Positions 1 through 6,064 of a stretch of 6,635 nucleotides of DNA are shown one piece after another; position 1 is the stretch's first letter; every line of letters starts with the position of its first letter. A program made the position numbers and the translations under genes. The notes below the pieces were generated by a model. That model was not told where the DNA came from and made no database searches. It saw only the letters and a list, made by a program, of their open reading frames with translations. The DNA is from Lachnospiraceae bacterium (GTDB lineage: Bacteria > Bacillota > Clostridia > Lachnospirales > Lachnospiraceae), in contig JAFVAA010000003.1 in NCBI GenBank assembly GCA_017476305.1, positions 1 through 6,635 of the forward strand, in the 5' to 3' direction.

Positions 1-684
1 CCGGAGTTCGTGAAAAGCGGGATGGGAATTTTTTCGGCAGAAGGACTATATCATCCCTTTGTGGAATCGCCGGTAAAAAATGATCTTCAAATGAAAAGAC
101 CGGTACTTTTGACGGGCTCGAATGCTTCTGGAAAATCTACTTTCCTAAAAGCGGTGGCAATCAGTATTTTATTTGCACAGACCATTCATACGGTTCCGGC
201 AAAAAAATATCAGGCACCCTTTTACCGGGTATTTTCCTCCATGGCACTTCGGGATAATATTATAAAGAAGGAAAGCTATTTTGTGGTAGAGATTAAATCG
301 TTGAAAAGATTGTTCGATGCAGATAAGACTTCGGAAATTCCCGTGTTCTGTTTCGTAGATGAGATTTTACGTGGAACCAATACGGTAGAGCGTGTGTCGG
401 CGTCATCCATGCTTTTGGAGACATTATCGAAGAAAAATGCTGTCTGCATGGCGGCTACACATGATATGGAGCTTAGCCGCCTTTTAGATGGTTGTTATGA
501 GAATTTTCATTTTGAGGAGCAGGTGAAAGGGGGAGAGGTCATCTTTGATTATCGACTGAGGAAAGGTCCGGCCACGAGCAGGAACGCCATTCTTTTGATG
601 GAGAGCCTGGGATTTGAACGGGAGATTACCGGAAATGCCCAAAAAAGAGCGGAGAGATTTTTGGCAGAGGGGGTATGGAGCTAG
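1..684 (+). CDS. MutS-related DNA mismatch repair-type ATPase, C-terminal part (5' end cut by the window)
   Basis: The reading frame is open from base 1 and stops at TAG 682-684, so only about 227 C-terminal residues are present. They form the MutS ATPase domain (domain V). A lead-in with YHP and PVKND is followed by a Walker A loop GSNASGKST (bases 115-141), a Walker B ending in FVDE (Asp-Glu at 358-363) that runs into ILRGTNTVER, and an H-loop ATHD with its His at 460-462. In known MutS proteins this domain dimerises and couples ATP hydrolysis to DNA clamp movement. Walker A differs from the TGPNM.GKS form of MutS1 and the TGPNTGGK form of MutS2. The protein ends soon after the ATPase, with no Smr domain and no long MutS1-type tail. 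It therefore fits the smaller, poorly characterised MutS-like group, and a role in mismatch repair is not assured. The domain call is secure; the subfamily is inferred. The true start lies upstream of the window. Confidence 0.9.
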   Translation, partial: PEFVKSGMGIFSAEGLYHPFVESPVKNDLQMKRPVLLTGSNASGKSTFLKAVAISILFAQTIHTVPAKKYQAPFYRVFSSMALRDNIIKKESYFVVEIKSLKRLFDADKTSEIPVFCFVDEILRGTNTVERVSASSMLLETLSKKNAVCMAATHDMELSRLLDGCYENFHFEEQVKGGEVIFDYRLRKGPATSRNAILLMESLGFEREITGNAQKRAERFLAEGVWS

Positions 685-729
685 TGCATCCTGTACCAGA
701 GTCGTAAAACCGTTTGAAAGAAAAAATTG

Positions 730-735
730 TATAAT
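730..735 (+). promoter_or_regulatory. Possible -10 box (TATAAT) upstream of the BofC-like gene
   Basis: A perfect TATAAT lies in the 180-base gap between the MutS-related gene and the next gene. No good -35 hexamer sits 16-18 bases upstream: the bases there read close to AAACCG, and a TTGAAA at 714-719 is only 10 bases away. If used, transcription would begin near base 742 and leave an untranslated leader of about 120 bases before the ATG at 865. The rest of the gap is AT-rich with a weak hairpin and nothing else recognisable. The call rests on one hexamer. Confidence 0.35.
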
Positions 736-864
736 CAAAATTGTTTCGTGCAATACTAAAATGAAAGGCAGTCGTTCAGTTCAAAAGAATGCTTTTCGAA
801 GCTTGAGGAAAAGCTTAAAAATAGAAAGCAGATTTTGGTTTTTTGTACGAAATGGAGGTAGATT

Positions 865-1551
865 ATGAATCAGACGGTAAAATATATTATACTTGGTCTG
901 GCTGTTCTGGCGTTGATTTTGGGAATCAATCTGATCAGTTACCGGATGACGATCGGGGAAGTGGAGGAAATGCAGAATGATTATGAAAATCGTGTTTCTG
1001 AGCAGGTAGAGGTCCAGGTGACAAAGGCGATGGAAAGGGAAAGAGCTCTGGCGTTTGAGGACAGTGTGACGGATGAGGATACAGAAGATGTTTTAAAAGA
1101 ACAGGATACTTCTTTAGATATTGATACGATCTATCAGATCCAGAACTATGATGCGGTAAAGGATACGACAGAGACGGAGGATGATCATCGGCCGGAGGAT
1201 TTCGTAGGTTTTACCAGAAAGGATATGGATGATTACTGTAAAGAATACATGGAGTCAGTTCCTGCAGAGGAATATCTTTTAGGACTGCAGAGTATGGGAG
1301 TGGTCTCTTTCTCAAAGGAACGATTGGTCGTGAAAAAAATCTATGATGGTTCGAAGGTAAAATACAGATATTATCTGATTGCGGTAGAGGGGGAAGTTGT
1401 GATATACTATGGAGATAAAAAGACGGTTTACGAATATACCGGAATTGAGACGGAAAGACTATCGAAGGAAGAGCAGAACAAGCTGAAAAGAGGAATAGAG
1501 ATTCGGGATGAAAATGAATTATACAGTGTTTTAGAGAATTATTCCTCCTAA
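865..1551 (+). CDS. Membrane-anchored protein with a BofC-like C-terminal domain
   Basis: This 228-residue protein starts at ATG 865, six bases after a strong GGAGG (854-858). A short N-terminus leads into one hydrophobic segment (about residues 7-24, YIILGLAVLALILGINLI), followed by Arg, suggesting a signal anchor with the rest outside the cytoplasm. Residues about 30-115 are very acidic and probably helical or disordered. The C-terminal stretch (about 167-227), with EGEVVIYYGDK, a TGIETERLSKEEQ segment and GIEIRDENELYSVLENYS, closely recalls the BofC C-terminal domain as I remember its consensus. In Bacillus subtilis, BofC is secreted by the forespore and restrains the SpoIVB protease in the sigma-K checkpoint. 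Clostridial proteins with this domain have different N-termini and no established role, so a sporulation function is only a guess. The gene lies 45 bases before a flavoprotein gene and probably shares its transcript. The domain match is by eye. Confidence 0.8.
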   Translation: MNQTVKYIILGLAVLALILGINLISYRMTIGEVEEMQNDYENRVSEQVEVQVTKAMERERALAFEDSVTDEDTEDVLKEQDTSLDIDTIYQIQNYDAVKDTTETEDDHRPEDFVGFTRKDMDDYCKEYMESVPAEEYLLGLQSMGVVSFSKERLVVKKIYDGSKVKYRYYLIAVEGEVVIYYGDKKTVYEYTGIETERLSKEEQNKLKRGIEIRDENELYSVLENYSS

Positions 1552-1571
1552 GGAATGGTCGATCCTTAGGA
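1546..1571. repeat. Perfect 9-bp inverted repeat spanning a stop codon
   Basis: TCCTAAGGA (1546-1554) and TCCTTAGGA (1563-1571) are exact reverse complements separated by eight bases. The TAA stop of the BofC-like gene (1549-1551) lies inside the left arm. Transcribed RNA could form a 9-bp hairpin in the short gap before the flavoprotein gene. The downstream bases (AACGGTTAAG) are not U-rich, so this is not a standard intrinsic terminator. It may modulate coupling or mRNA stability, or be a protein site. Each arm is also nearly palindromic in itself (TCCTnAGGA). Confidence 0.6.
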
Positions 1572-1596
1572 ACGGTTAAGAGAAAAGAGGTCATTT

Positions 1597-2883
1597 ATGA
1601 GAAGTGCGGAGGTCTTGGTCGTGGGTGGCGGTGCTGCCGGGATGGTGGCGGCTATAGAGGCGGCAAGAGCAGGGAAAAGGGTTCTTGTCCTGGAGAAAAA
1701 GAAATCTTTAGGGAAAAAGCTTTTGGTGACAGGGAATGGCAGATGTAACTATACGAATCGGATACAGAAGAATGCGTGCTACAGAGGGGAGGATCCGGAT
1801 GCTGCATTTCAGGCGATAGAAGAAATCAGCCATTCCACCACTGTAGAATGGTTTTTGGAGATTGGAATTTTACCTGCGGAGAGGCCGGGGTATATTTATC
1901 CTGCTTCTTTTCAGGCGAGCTCCGTACTGCATGCGCTGGAGCGGGAGCTAAAGCTTTTAAAGGTAGAAATACATACGGAGGAGATCGTACAGTCTGTATC
2001 AGAACGCCAGCATGGAAATGATGAACAGGGATTCCTGGTAGAATCGGACAGGGATTCCTATCTGGCAAAAAAACTGCTGATCTGTACAGGCGGGAAAGCT
2101 GCGCCGGTTCATGGAAGCTCTGGGGATGGGTTTCTCTTTGCAAAAGCTCTGGGGCACTCCGTGGTTCCACCTCTGCCGGCACTGACCTCTCTTTTTCTGG
2201 AGGGAAATTTTATGAAGGGGTGGGCGGGAAACCGCTTGCAGGGGAGCGTTCGGCTGCTTGATGCGAAAGGGATGTGTATCGCACAGGACAGGGGAGAAAT
2301 CCAGTTAGTGGATTATGGAATTTCGGGGATTCCGGTCTTTCAGATCAGCCGGTTCGCGGCAAAGGCACTTTCTGAAAAAAAGACTGTTTTTCTGGAGTTG
2401 GACAGTATGCCGGAGATTCCTGCGGATGATGTTTTTACAGAGCTCTCCAGGAGAAAGGAGCGGGCAGAGCGGATGAAGAGTGAAGAAAACTATTCCGCAG
2501 CAGATTTACTGGAGGGGATGCTTCCGGATAAATTTTCGAGGACGATTTTAAAGCAATCTGCTGTTTCGCCAAAGGATTCTGTGAGAGCATTAGACGAAAA
2601 AAAACTTCATGGGATTGCAGAGAGAATAAAATATTTGAAGGTACAGATAAAAGCTGTGAGTGGATTTGAAAAAGCCCAGGTTTGTGCAGGGGGAGTTCCA
2701 CTGAATGAAATAGATATCAAGACTTTTGGATCAAAGGTGAAAAGGAATCTGTTTTTTGCCGGAGAGGTGCTAGACGTGGATGGCTGCTGTGGGGGATATA
2801 ATCTGCAGTGGGCGTGGACAAGCGGAATTCTGGCAGGAAGGGCGATCGGGAGCAGGGAGGAAAGTAGAGATGATACATATTGA
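1597..2883 (+). CDS. HI0933/YhiN-family NAD(P)/FAD-dependent oxidoreductase (flavoprotein)
   Basis: This 428-residue protein has an N-terminal Rossmann dinucleotide fold, with GGGAAG at residues 10-15 after a short beta strand and a Glu (E33) ending the second strand, which is the usual FAD ribose contact. It is followed directly by the family signature LGKKLLVTGNGRCNYTN (38-54). The C-terminus carries the second family signature, FAGEVLDVDGCCGGYNLQWA (387-406), which returns to the FAD. The family is also annotated as TIGR00275 or 'aminoacetone oxidase family', but the physiological substrate is not settled. No signal peptide or membrane segment is seen, so it should be cytoplasmic. The length (about 400-430) is normal and the frame is intact. 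The start is ATG 1597, preceded by AAAGAGG (1584-1590). Its last 14 bases overlap the next flavoenzyme gene, which makes co-expression likely. Confidence 0.93.
   Translation: MRSAEVLVVGGGAAGMVAAIEAARAGKRVLVLEKKKSLGKKLLVTGNGRCNYTNRIQKNACYRGEDPDAAFQAIEEISHSTTVEWFLEIGILPAERPGYIYPASFQASSVLHALERELKLLKVEIHTEEIVQSVSERQHGNDEQGFLVESDRDSYLAKKLLICTGGKAAPVHGSSGDGFLFAKALGHSVVPPLPALTSLFLEGNFMKGWAGNRLQGSVRLLDAKGMCIAQDRGEIQLVDYGISGIPVFQISRFAAKALSEKKTVFLELDSMPEIPADDVFTELSRRKERAERMKSEENYSAADLLEGMLPDKFSRTILKQSAVSPKDSVRALDEKKLHGIAERIKYLKVQIKAVSGFEKAQVCAGGVPLNEIDIKTFGSKVKRNLFFAGEVLDVDGCCGGYNLQWAWTSGILAGRAIGSREESRDDTY
2855..2860 (+). promoter_or_regulatory. Ribosome binding site that fixes the start of the second flavoenzyme
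   Basis: GGGAGG lies nine bases upstream of ATG 2870, inside the end of the preceding gene. It supports that ATG over the in-frame ATG at 2780, which would add 30 residues read out of frame from the conserved C-terminus of the HI0933-family gene. The protein beginning MIHIDQMKIGI also matches the expected beta-strand start of this family. Confidence 0.75.
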
Positions 2884-4531
2884 TCAGATGAAAATAGGAA
2901 TTGAGGAGATCCAAAAAGGGATTCCAAAAGAGCTTTTAAAGCGGGGGGTGATCGGAACAGAGGAGGAAATGCTCGTTCGAACATTTATTGCAAAAAAAAT
3001 TCGGATTTCTTCAGAGGAAATGAAGGACTTTCGGATTATAAAAAAATCTGTGGATGCGAGAAAGAAGGCACAGATTTTTCTGGTATATCAAGTACAGTTT
3101 TCCTGTAAAAACGAAAAAAAATTTTATGAGAAAAATCAAAAAAGAAATGTAACGCTGGTGGAGAATCCGCCTTTGGGAAGAGAACCCTTGGGGACGAAAC
3201 GGATGAAAGAACAGATGGGGAAAAAGAAAAATTCTCCTGTAGTGGTCGGGTTTGGACCGGCGGGAATTTTTGCGGCACTGATACTTGCCAGGGCAGGTTT
3301 GGAGCCGTTTGTTGTGGAACGCGGTATGGATGCCGGGAAAAGAAAAGAGTGTGTGGAGCAGTTTTGGAGGACAGGAATTTTAAATCCGGAGTCAAATGTG
3401 CAGTTTGGGGAAGGGGGCGCCGGTACTTTTTCGGATGGAAAATTAAATACGATGGTAAAGGACAGAACGGGAAAAAACAGACAGGTGTTAGAAACTCTGG
3501 TGGAATTTGGTGCGCCACCGGAAATTCTTTATTTACAGAGACCGCACATTGGGACTGACCGGTTACAGGAGGTAGTGACAGGCATTCGAAAGGAAATTAT
3601 ACGTTTCGGTGGCTCTGTATCCTTTGAAACGAAGGTCGTGGATTTTTGTACAGAAGACGGGAGGCTTCGTGGGGTGGTTTTAGAAAAAGCGGGAAAAAGA
3701 TGGGAACGAAAGTGTCAGGAGCTAATATTGGCTACGGGGCATAGTGCAAGAGATATTTTTTACAGATTAAAGGAGCTTCAGGTAAAAATGGAGCCAAAGG
3801 CTTTTGCCGTAGGGGTTCGTGTAGAACATCCCCAGGAGCTCATCGGAAAAAATCAATATGGACGGTTTCATGAAATTCTGCCTGCAGCAGAATATAAGTT
3901 AACTTATCAGACAGAAAAGAACCGTGGCGTCTATTCTTTTTGTATGTGTCCGGGCGGATATGTGGTAAATTCTTCTTCCGAGGAAAAAGGACTGGTAGTA
4001 AACGGGATGAGTGATTATCTGCGTGATGGGAAAAATGCGAATAGTGCGATCGTAGTGACGGTTTCTCCTGCTGATTTTTCCGGAGAGGATGTTCTTTCCG
4101 GTGTCGAGTTTCAAAAGAAATATGAGAGGGCGGCATTTTTAGAGGCAGGTGGAAAGATCCCTGTGCAGCTTTTTTCTGATTTTTTGAGAAAGGAAAAAAG
4201 TTCGTCATTTGGCGGATATCTCCCTCAGATGAAAGGGGAGTATGCGTTTGGAAATCTTCGGAATATACTTCCGGAGTTTGTGGGAGAAGCAATCGCGGAA
4301 GGGATGAAAGCTTTTGGAAAGCGGATTCAGGGATATGACAGAGAGGATGCTGTTCTTTCGGGAATCGAGAACAGAACCTCGTCCCCTGTGCGGATTTTAA
4401 GGAATGAGCATTTTTTATCCAGTGTCACAGGTCTTTATCCGTGTGGGGAAGGAGCCGGTTATGCGGGTGGCATTACTTCGGCGGCAATGGATGGAATCCG
4501 GGTGGCAGAAGAAATCGTCAGGAATTTTTAA
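2870..4531 (+). CDS. FAD-dependent dehydrogenase, COG2509 type
   Basis: From ATG 2870 the product is 553 residues. An N-terminal domain of about 120 residues contains FRIIKKSVDARKK, the Lys-Ser-x-Asp-Ala-Arg element typical of this family. The Rossmann FAD site follows, VVVGFGPAGIFAA, with GFGPAG at residues 127-132, then the distinctive NVQFGEGGAGTFSDGKLNT (176-194). Near the C-terminus, PCGEGAGYAGGI (from residue 524) and AAMDG close the FAD site as in related flavoproteins. No secretion signal is visible. Members are widespread in Firmicutes and Bacteroidetes, but reaction and substrate are unknown; 'dehydrogenase' reflects fold only. The gene overlaps the preceding HI0933-family gene by 14 bases, so the two different flavoenzymes are probably translationally coupled. 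Starting at 2780 instead is unlikely. Two A8 runs lie in its first third, but the frame is continuous. Confidence 0.92.
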   Translation: MIHIDQMKIGIEEIQKGIPKELLKRGVIGTEEEMLVRTFIAKKIRISSEEMKDFRIIKKSVDARKKAQIFLVYQVQFSCKNEKKFYEKNQKRNVTLVENPPLGREPLGTKRMKEQMGKKKNSPVVVGFGPAGIFAALILARAGLEPFVVERGMDAGKRKECVEQFWRTGILNPESNVQFGEGGAGTFSDGKLNTMVKDRTGKNRQVLETLVEFGAPPEILYLQRPHIGTDRLQEVVTGIRKEIIRFGGSVSFETKVVDFCTEDGRLRGVVLEKAGKRWERKCQELILATGHSARDIFYRLKELQVKMEPKAFAVGVRVEHPQELIGKNQYGRFHEILPAAEYKLTYQTEKNRGVYSFCMCPGGYVVNSSSEEKGLVVNGMSDYLRDGKNANSAIVVTVSPADFSGEDVLSGVEFQKKYERAAFLEAGGKIPVQLFSDFLRKEKSSSFGGYLPQMKGEYAFGNLRNILPEFVGEAIAEGMKAFGKRIQGYDREDAVLSGIENRTSSPVRILRNEHFLSSVTGLYPCGEGAGYAGGITSAAMDGIRVAEEIVRNF

Positions 4532-4570
4532 AGAAATTTCAGGTTAGTCATAGCAATTCATAAAGTGATG

Positions 4571-4579
4571 TGATATAAT
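4571..4579 (+). promoter_or_regulatory. Extended -10 promoter (TGnTATAAT) for the HD-GYP operon
   Basis: TGATATAAT combines a consensus -10 hexamer (4574-4579) with the TGn extension, which can compensate for a poor -35 element. The hexamer 17 bases upstream, TAGCAA (4551-4556), matches TTGACA at only three of six positions. Transcription would start near 4586, giving a leader of about 90 bases before ATG 4677. The leader shows no recognisable riboswitch. This is the best promoter candidate in the window and marks the boundary after the flavoenzyme pair. Confidence 0.65.
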
Positions 4580-4676
4580 AAAGCTACTTCAAAATTTTAT
4601 TTTGCATGTTGGATATCATGAAAAACAGCTGCAAATGAGGATAGAAATATAAATGCTTGATTAAAAGGGGTAGGAA

Positions 4677-5822
4677 ATGAATGATAGAGATCTGTTGGGA
4701 TATTTTATAAATGGAGAGGATGGCATGAGGTATTGGTTTATGGAGCGTGACGAAGCGAAAAAAACGATTTTGATCGTAGACGATAATAAATTAAATATTG
4801 TGACAGCGAGAGATGTTTTAAAGGATGATTATCTCCTGATTGAAGCACAGTCAGCAAAAGAGGCTTTTGAAATTTTGGAGAGAAAGATACCGGATTTAAT
4901 TATTTTAGATATTGTCATGCCTGAGATGGATGGATACGAAATGATTAAGAAATTAAAAGCCAGCAGACGTTTTAAAAAGATACCGGTTATTTTTCTGACG
5001 GCAGAAACGGATCCGGAAAGCGAAGTCAAAGGGTTCGATCTGGGAGCGGTGGATTTTATCATTAAGCCTTTTATTGCGCCGGTCATGAAGCGTAGGGTGA
5101 AAACACAGTTGGAACTGCTTTCCTATGAATATTCCTTATTGGAAATGGTGGAAAAAAAGATTGAGGAAAATGATAAGCTGCAGTATTTGCTTTCAGCGGG
5201 TTTTGCAGAGCTTGTGGAGTCAAGGGACGGGGTGACCGGAGGACATATTAAAAATACCCTGATTTATTTCGAGGCATTTGTGAATTACCTGAAATACATA
5301 CCGGCATACAGAGATTATATCACAGATGAGTTTATTACATTATCTGTGCGTTCCGCACCGTTACATGATATCGGAAAAATCGGAATTGATGATGTGGTAC
5401 TTCGGAAACAGAGTTCGTTGGAGGCTGGTGAAATGCGGTATATGCAGACGCATGCGGAGCTTGGCGGGGAAACCTTTCATAAGATCCGTAAGATCTTTCC
5501 GGAAAATGAATTTTTAAAGATAGCAGAGCATATGGCCCGTTATCACCATGAGCGATGGGATGGCACAGGATATCCTTCCGGACTGAAAGGAGAGCAGATT
5601 CCTTTAGAGGCAAGGATTATGAGCGTGGTGGATGTATATGATGCGCTTACTTCGGAACGTCCATATAAAAAACCGTTTAGCCATGAAAAGTCTATGGGGA
5701 TTATCGTAGAAGGCAGGGGGACACAGTTTGATCCGGCATTGGTGGATTGTTTTGTGGATTGCAGCAGTATCATCAAGGATTGTCTGCTGCATAAGGATGA
5801 GCGCAGAAAACAGTTACTTTAG
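4677..5822 (+). CDS. Response regulator with HD-GYP output domain, probable cyclic-di-GMP phosphodiesterase
   Basis: The 381-residue product has a receiver domain (about 29-145) with the acidic pair D35/D36, phospho-acceptor D78 in LIILDIVMPEMDG, T108, the switch aromatic F127 and K130 in IIKPF. A helical linker (about 145-175) leads to an HD-GYP domain: TGGH (H190), HDIGK (H230, D231, K234), H259, HHERWDGTGYP (289-299), D318 in VVDVYDALTSERPYK, and a closing GTQFDP. The metal ligands and the GYP motif appear intact, so hydrolysis of c-di-GMP controlled by phosphorylation, as in RpfG-like proteins, is expected. No histidine kinase gene is in the window. ATG 4677 follows AAGGGG by six bases. 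In-frame ATGs at 4725 (residue 17, behind GGAGAGG 4713-4719) and 4740 (residue 22) are credible alternatives, since the receiver only begins near residue 29. An extended -10 promoter lies about 100 bases upstream. The DUF896 gene follows after 17 bases. Confidence 0.93.
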   Translation: MNDRDLLGYFINGEDGMRYWFMERDEAKKTILIVDDNKLNIVTARDVLKDDYLLIEAQSAKEAFEILERKIPDLIILDIVMPEMDGYEMIKKLKASRRFKKIPVIFLTAETDPESEVKGFDLGAVDFIIKPFIAPVMKRRVKTQLELLSYEYSLLEMVEKKIEENDKLQYLLSAGFAELVESRDGVTGGHIKNTLIYFEAFVNYLKYIPAYRDYITDEFITLSVRSAPLHDIGKIGIDDVVLRKQSSLEAGEMRYMQTHAELGGETFHKIRKIFPENEFLKIAEHMARYHHERWDGTGYPSGLKGEQIPLEARIMSVVDVYDALTSERPYKKPFSHEKSMGIIVEGRGTQFDPALVDCFVDCSSIIKDCLLHKDERRKQLL

Positions 5823-5829
5823 GGAGTGT

Positions 5830-5847
5830 ATGAAAAGGCATGGATGA
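5830..5847 (+). other. Five-codon reading frame overlapping the DUF896 start
   Basis: ATG 5830 opens a frame reading MKRHG and stops at TGA 5845-5847, across the DUF896 ATG at 5840. An AGGGAG at 5821-5826 is only three bases from this ATG but 13 from the DUF896 ATG, too close for one and long for the other. It may be chance, or a tiny coupling leader. There is no proof of translation. Confidence 0.2.
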
Positions 5848-6064
5848 AAAGCAGATTGAGAGGATAAATGAACTGTATCATAAGTCAAAGGAGGAAGGTC
5901 TGAGTGTGGCAGAAAAGGCAGAGCAGGATATGCTCAGGAAAGAGTATATTCTTTCCATCCGCCGTAATATCGCATCACAGCTCGATCATGTGACGGTAGT
6001 GAATCCGGATGGTTCTGTGGTGGATTTAAAGAAAAAGCGAAAGACCGGAGAAGGAAAAAGATGA
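5840..6064 (+). CDS. DUF896 (UPF0291, YnzC-like) small protein
   Basis: This 74-residue protein matches the DUF896 pattern: RINELYHKSKEEGL (residues 8-21), then an AEKAEQDMLRKEY stretch (24-36) that forms the second helix, then IRRNIASQLDHVTVVNPDGS. YnzC of Bacillus subtilis, of similar length, has a helical-hairpin N-terminus and sits in the LexA (SOS) regulon, but its biochemical role is unknown. The lysine-rich tail (KKKRKTGEGKR) is basic. An in-frame TGA at 5831-5833 rules out an upstream start, leaving ATG 5840. The nearest Shine-Dalgarno-like sequences are poorly placed: AAAAGG ends one base before the ATG and AGGGAG is 13 bases away. Translation may thus depend on coupling with the HD-GYP gene, which ends 17 bases earlier. 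It overlaps the cyclo-ligase gene through ATGA. No LexA-box-like sequence was noticed nearby. Confidence 0.85.
   Translation: MDEKQIERINELYHKSKEEGLSVAEKAEQDMLRKEYILSIRRNIASQLDHVTVVNPDGSVVDLKKKRKTGEGKR

Noticed and set aside
791..814. Inverted repeat GCTTTTC / GAAAAGC with a 10-base loop as a terminator
   Set aside because: The stem is short and AT-rich and is not followed by a U-run, so it is unlikely to terminate transcription.
614..868. 84-codon frame starting at TTG, bridging the end of the MutS-related gene and the BofC-like start with an ATGA overlap
   Set aside because: It starts inside the conserved end of the MutS-related gene, is very basic, has no recognisable domain and no clear ribosome binding site. 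The overlap with the next ATG is probably chance.
3036..3518. 160-codon minus-strand frame opposite the COG2509 gene, and similar long antisense frames elsewhere
   Set aside because: They lie entirely opposite well-conserved genes, are rich in Pro, Ser and Phe as expected of antisense shadows, and show no domain.
4586..4676. Riboswitch, for example a c-di-GMP sensor, in the leader of the HD-GYP gene
   Set aside because: No GEMM-type conserved core is seen. The only pairing found is TTTGCA (4601-4606) with TGCAAA (4630-4635), six pairs around a 23-base loop, which is too weak.
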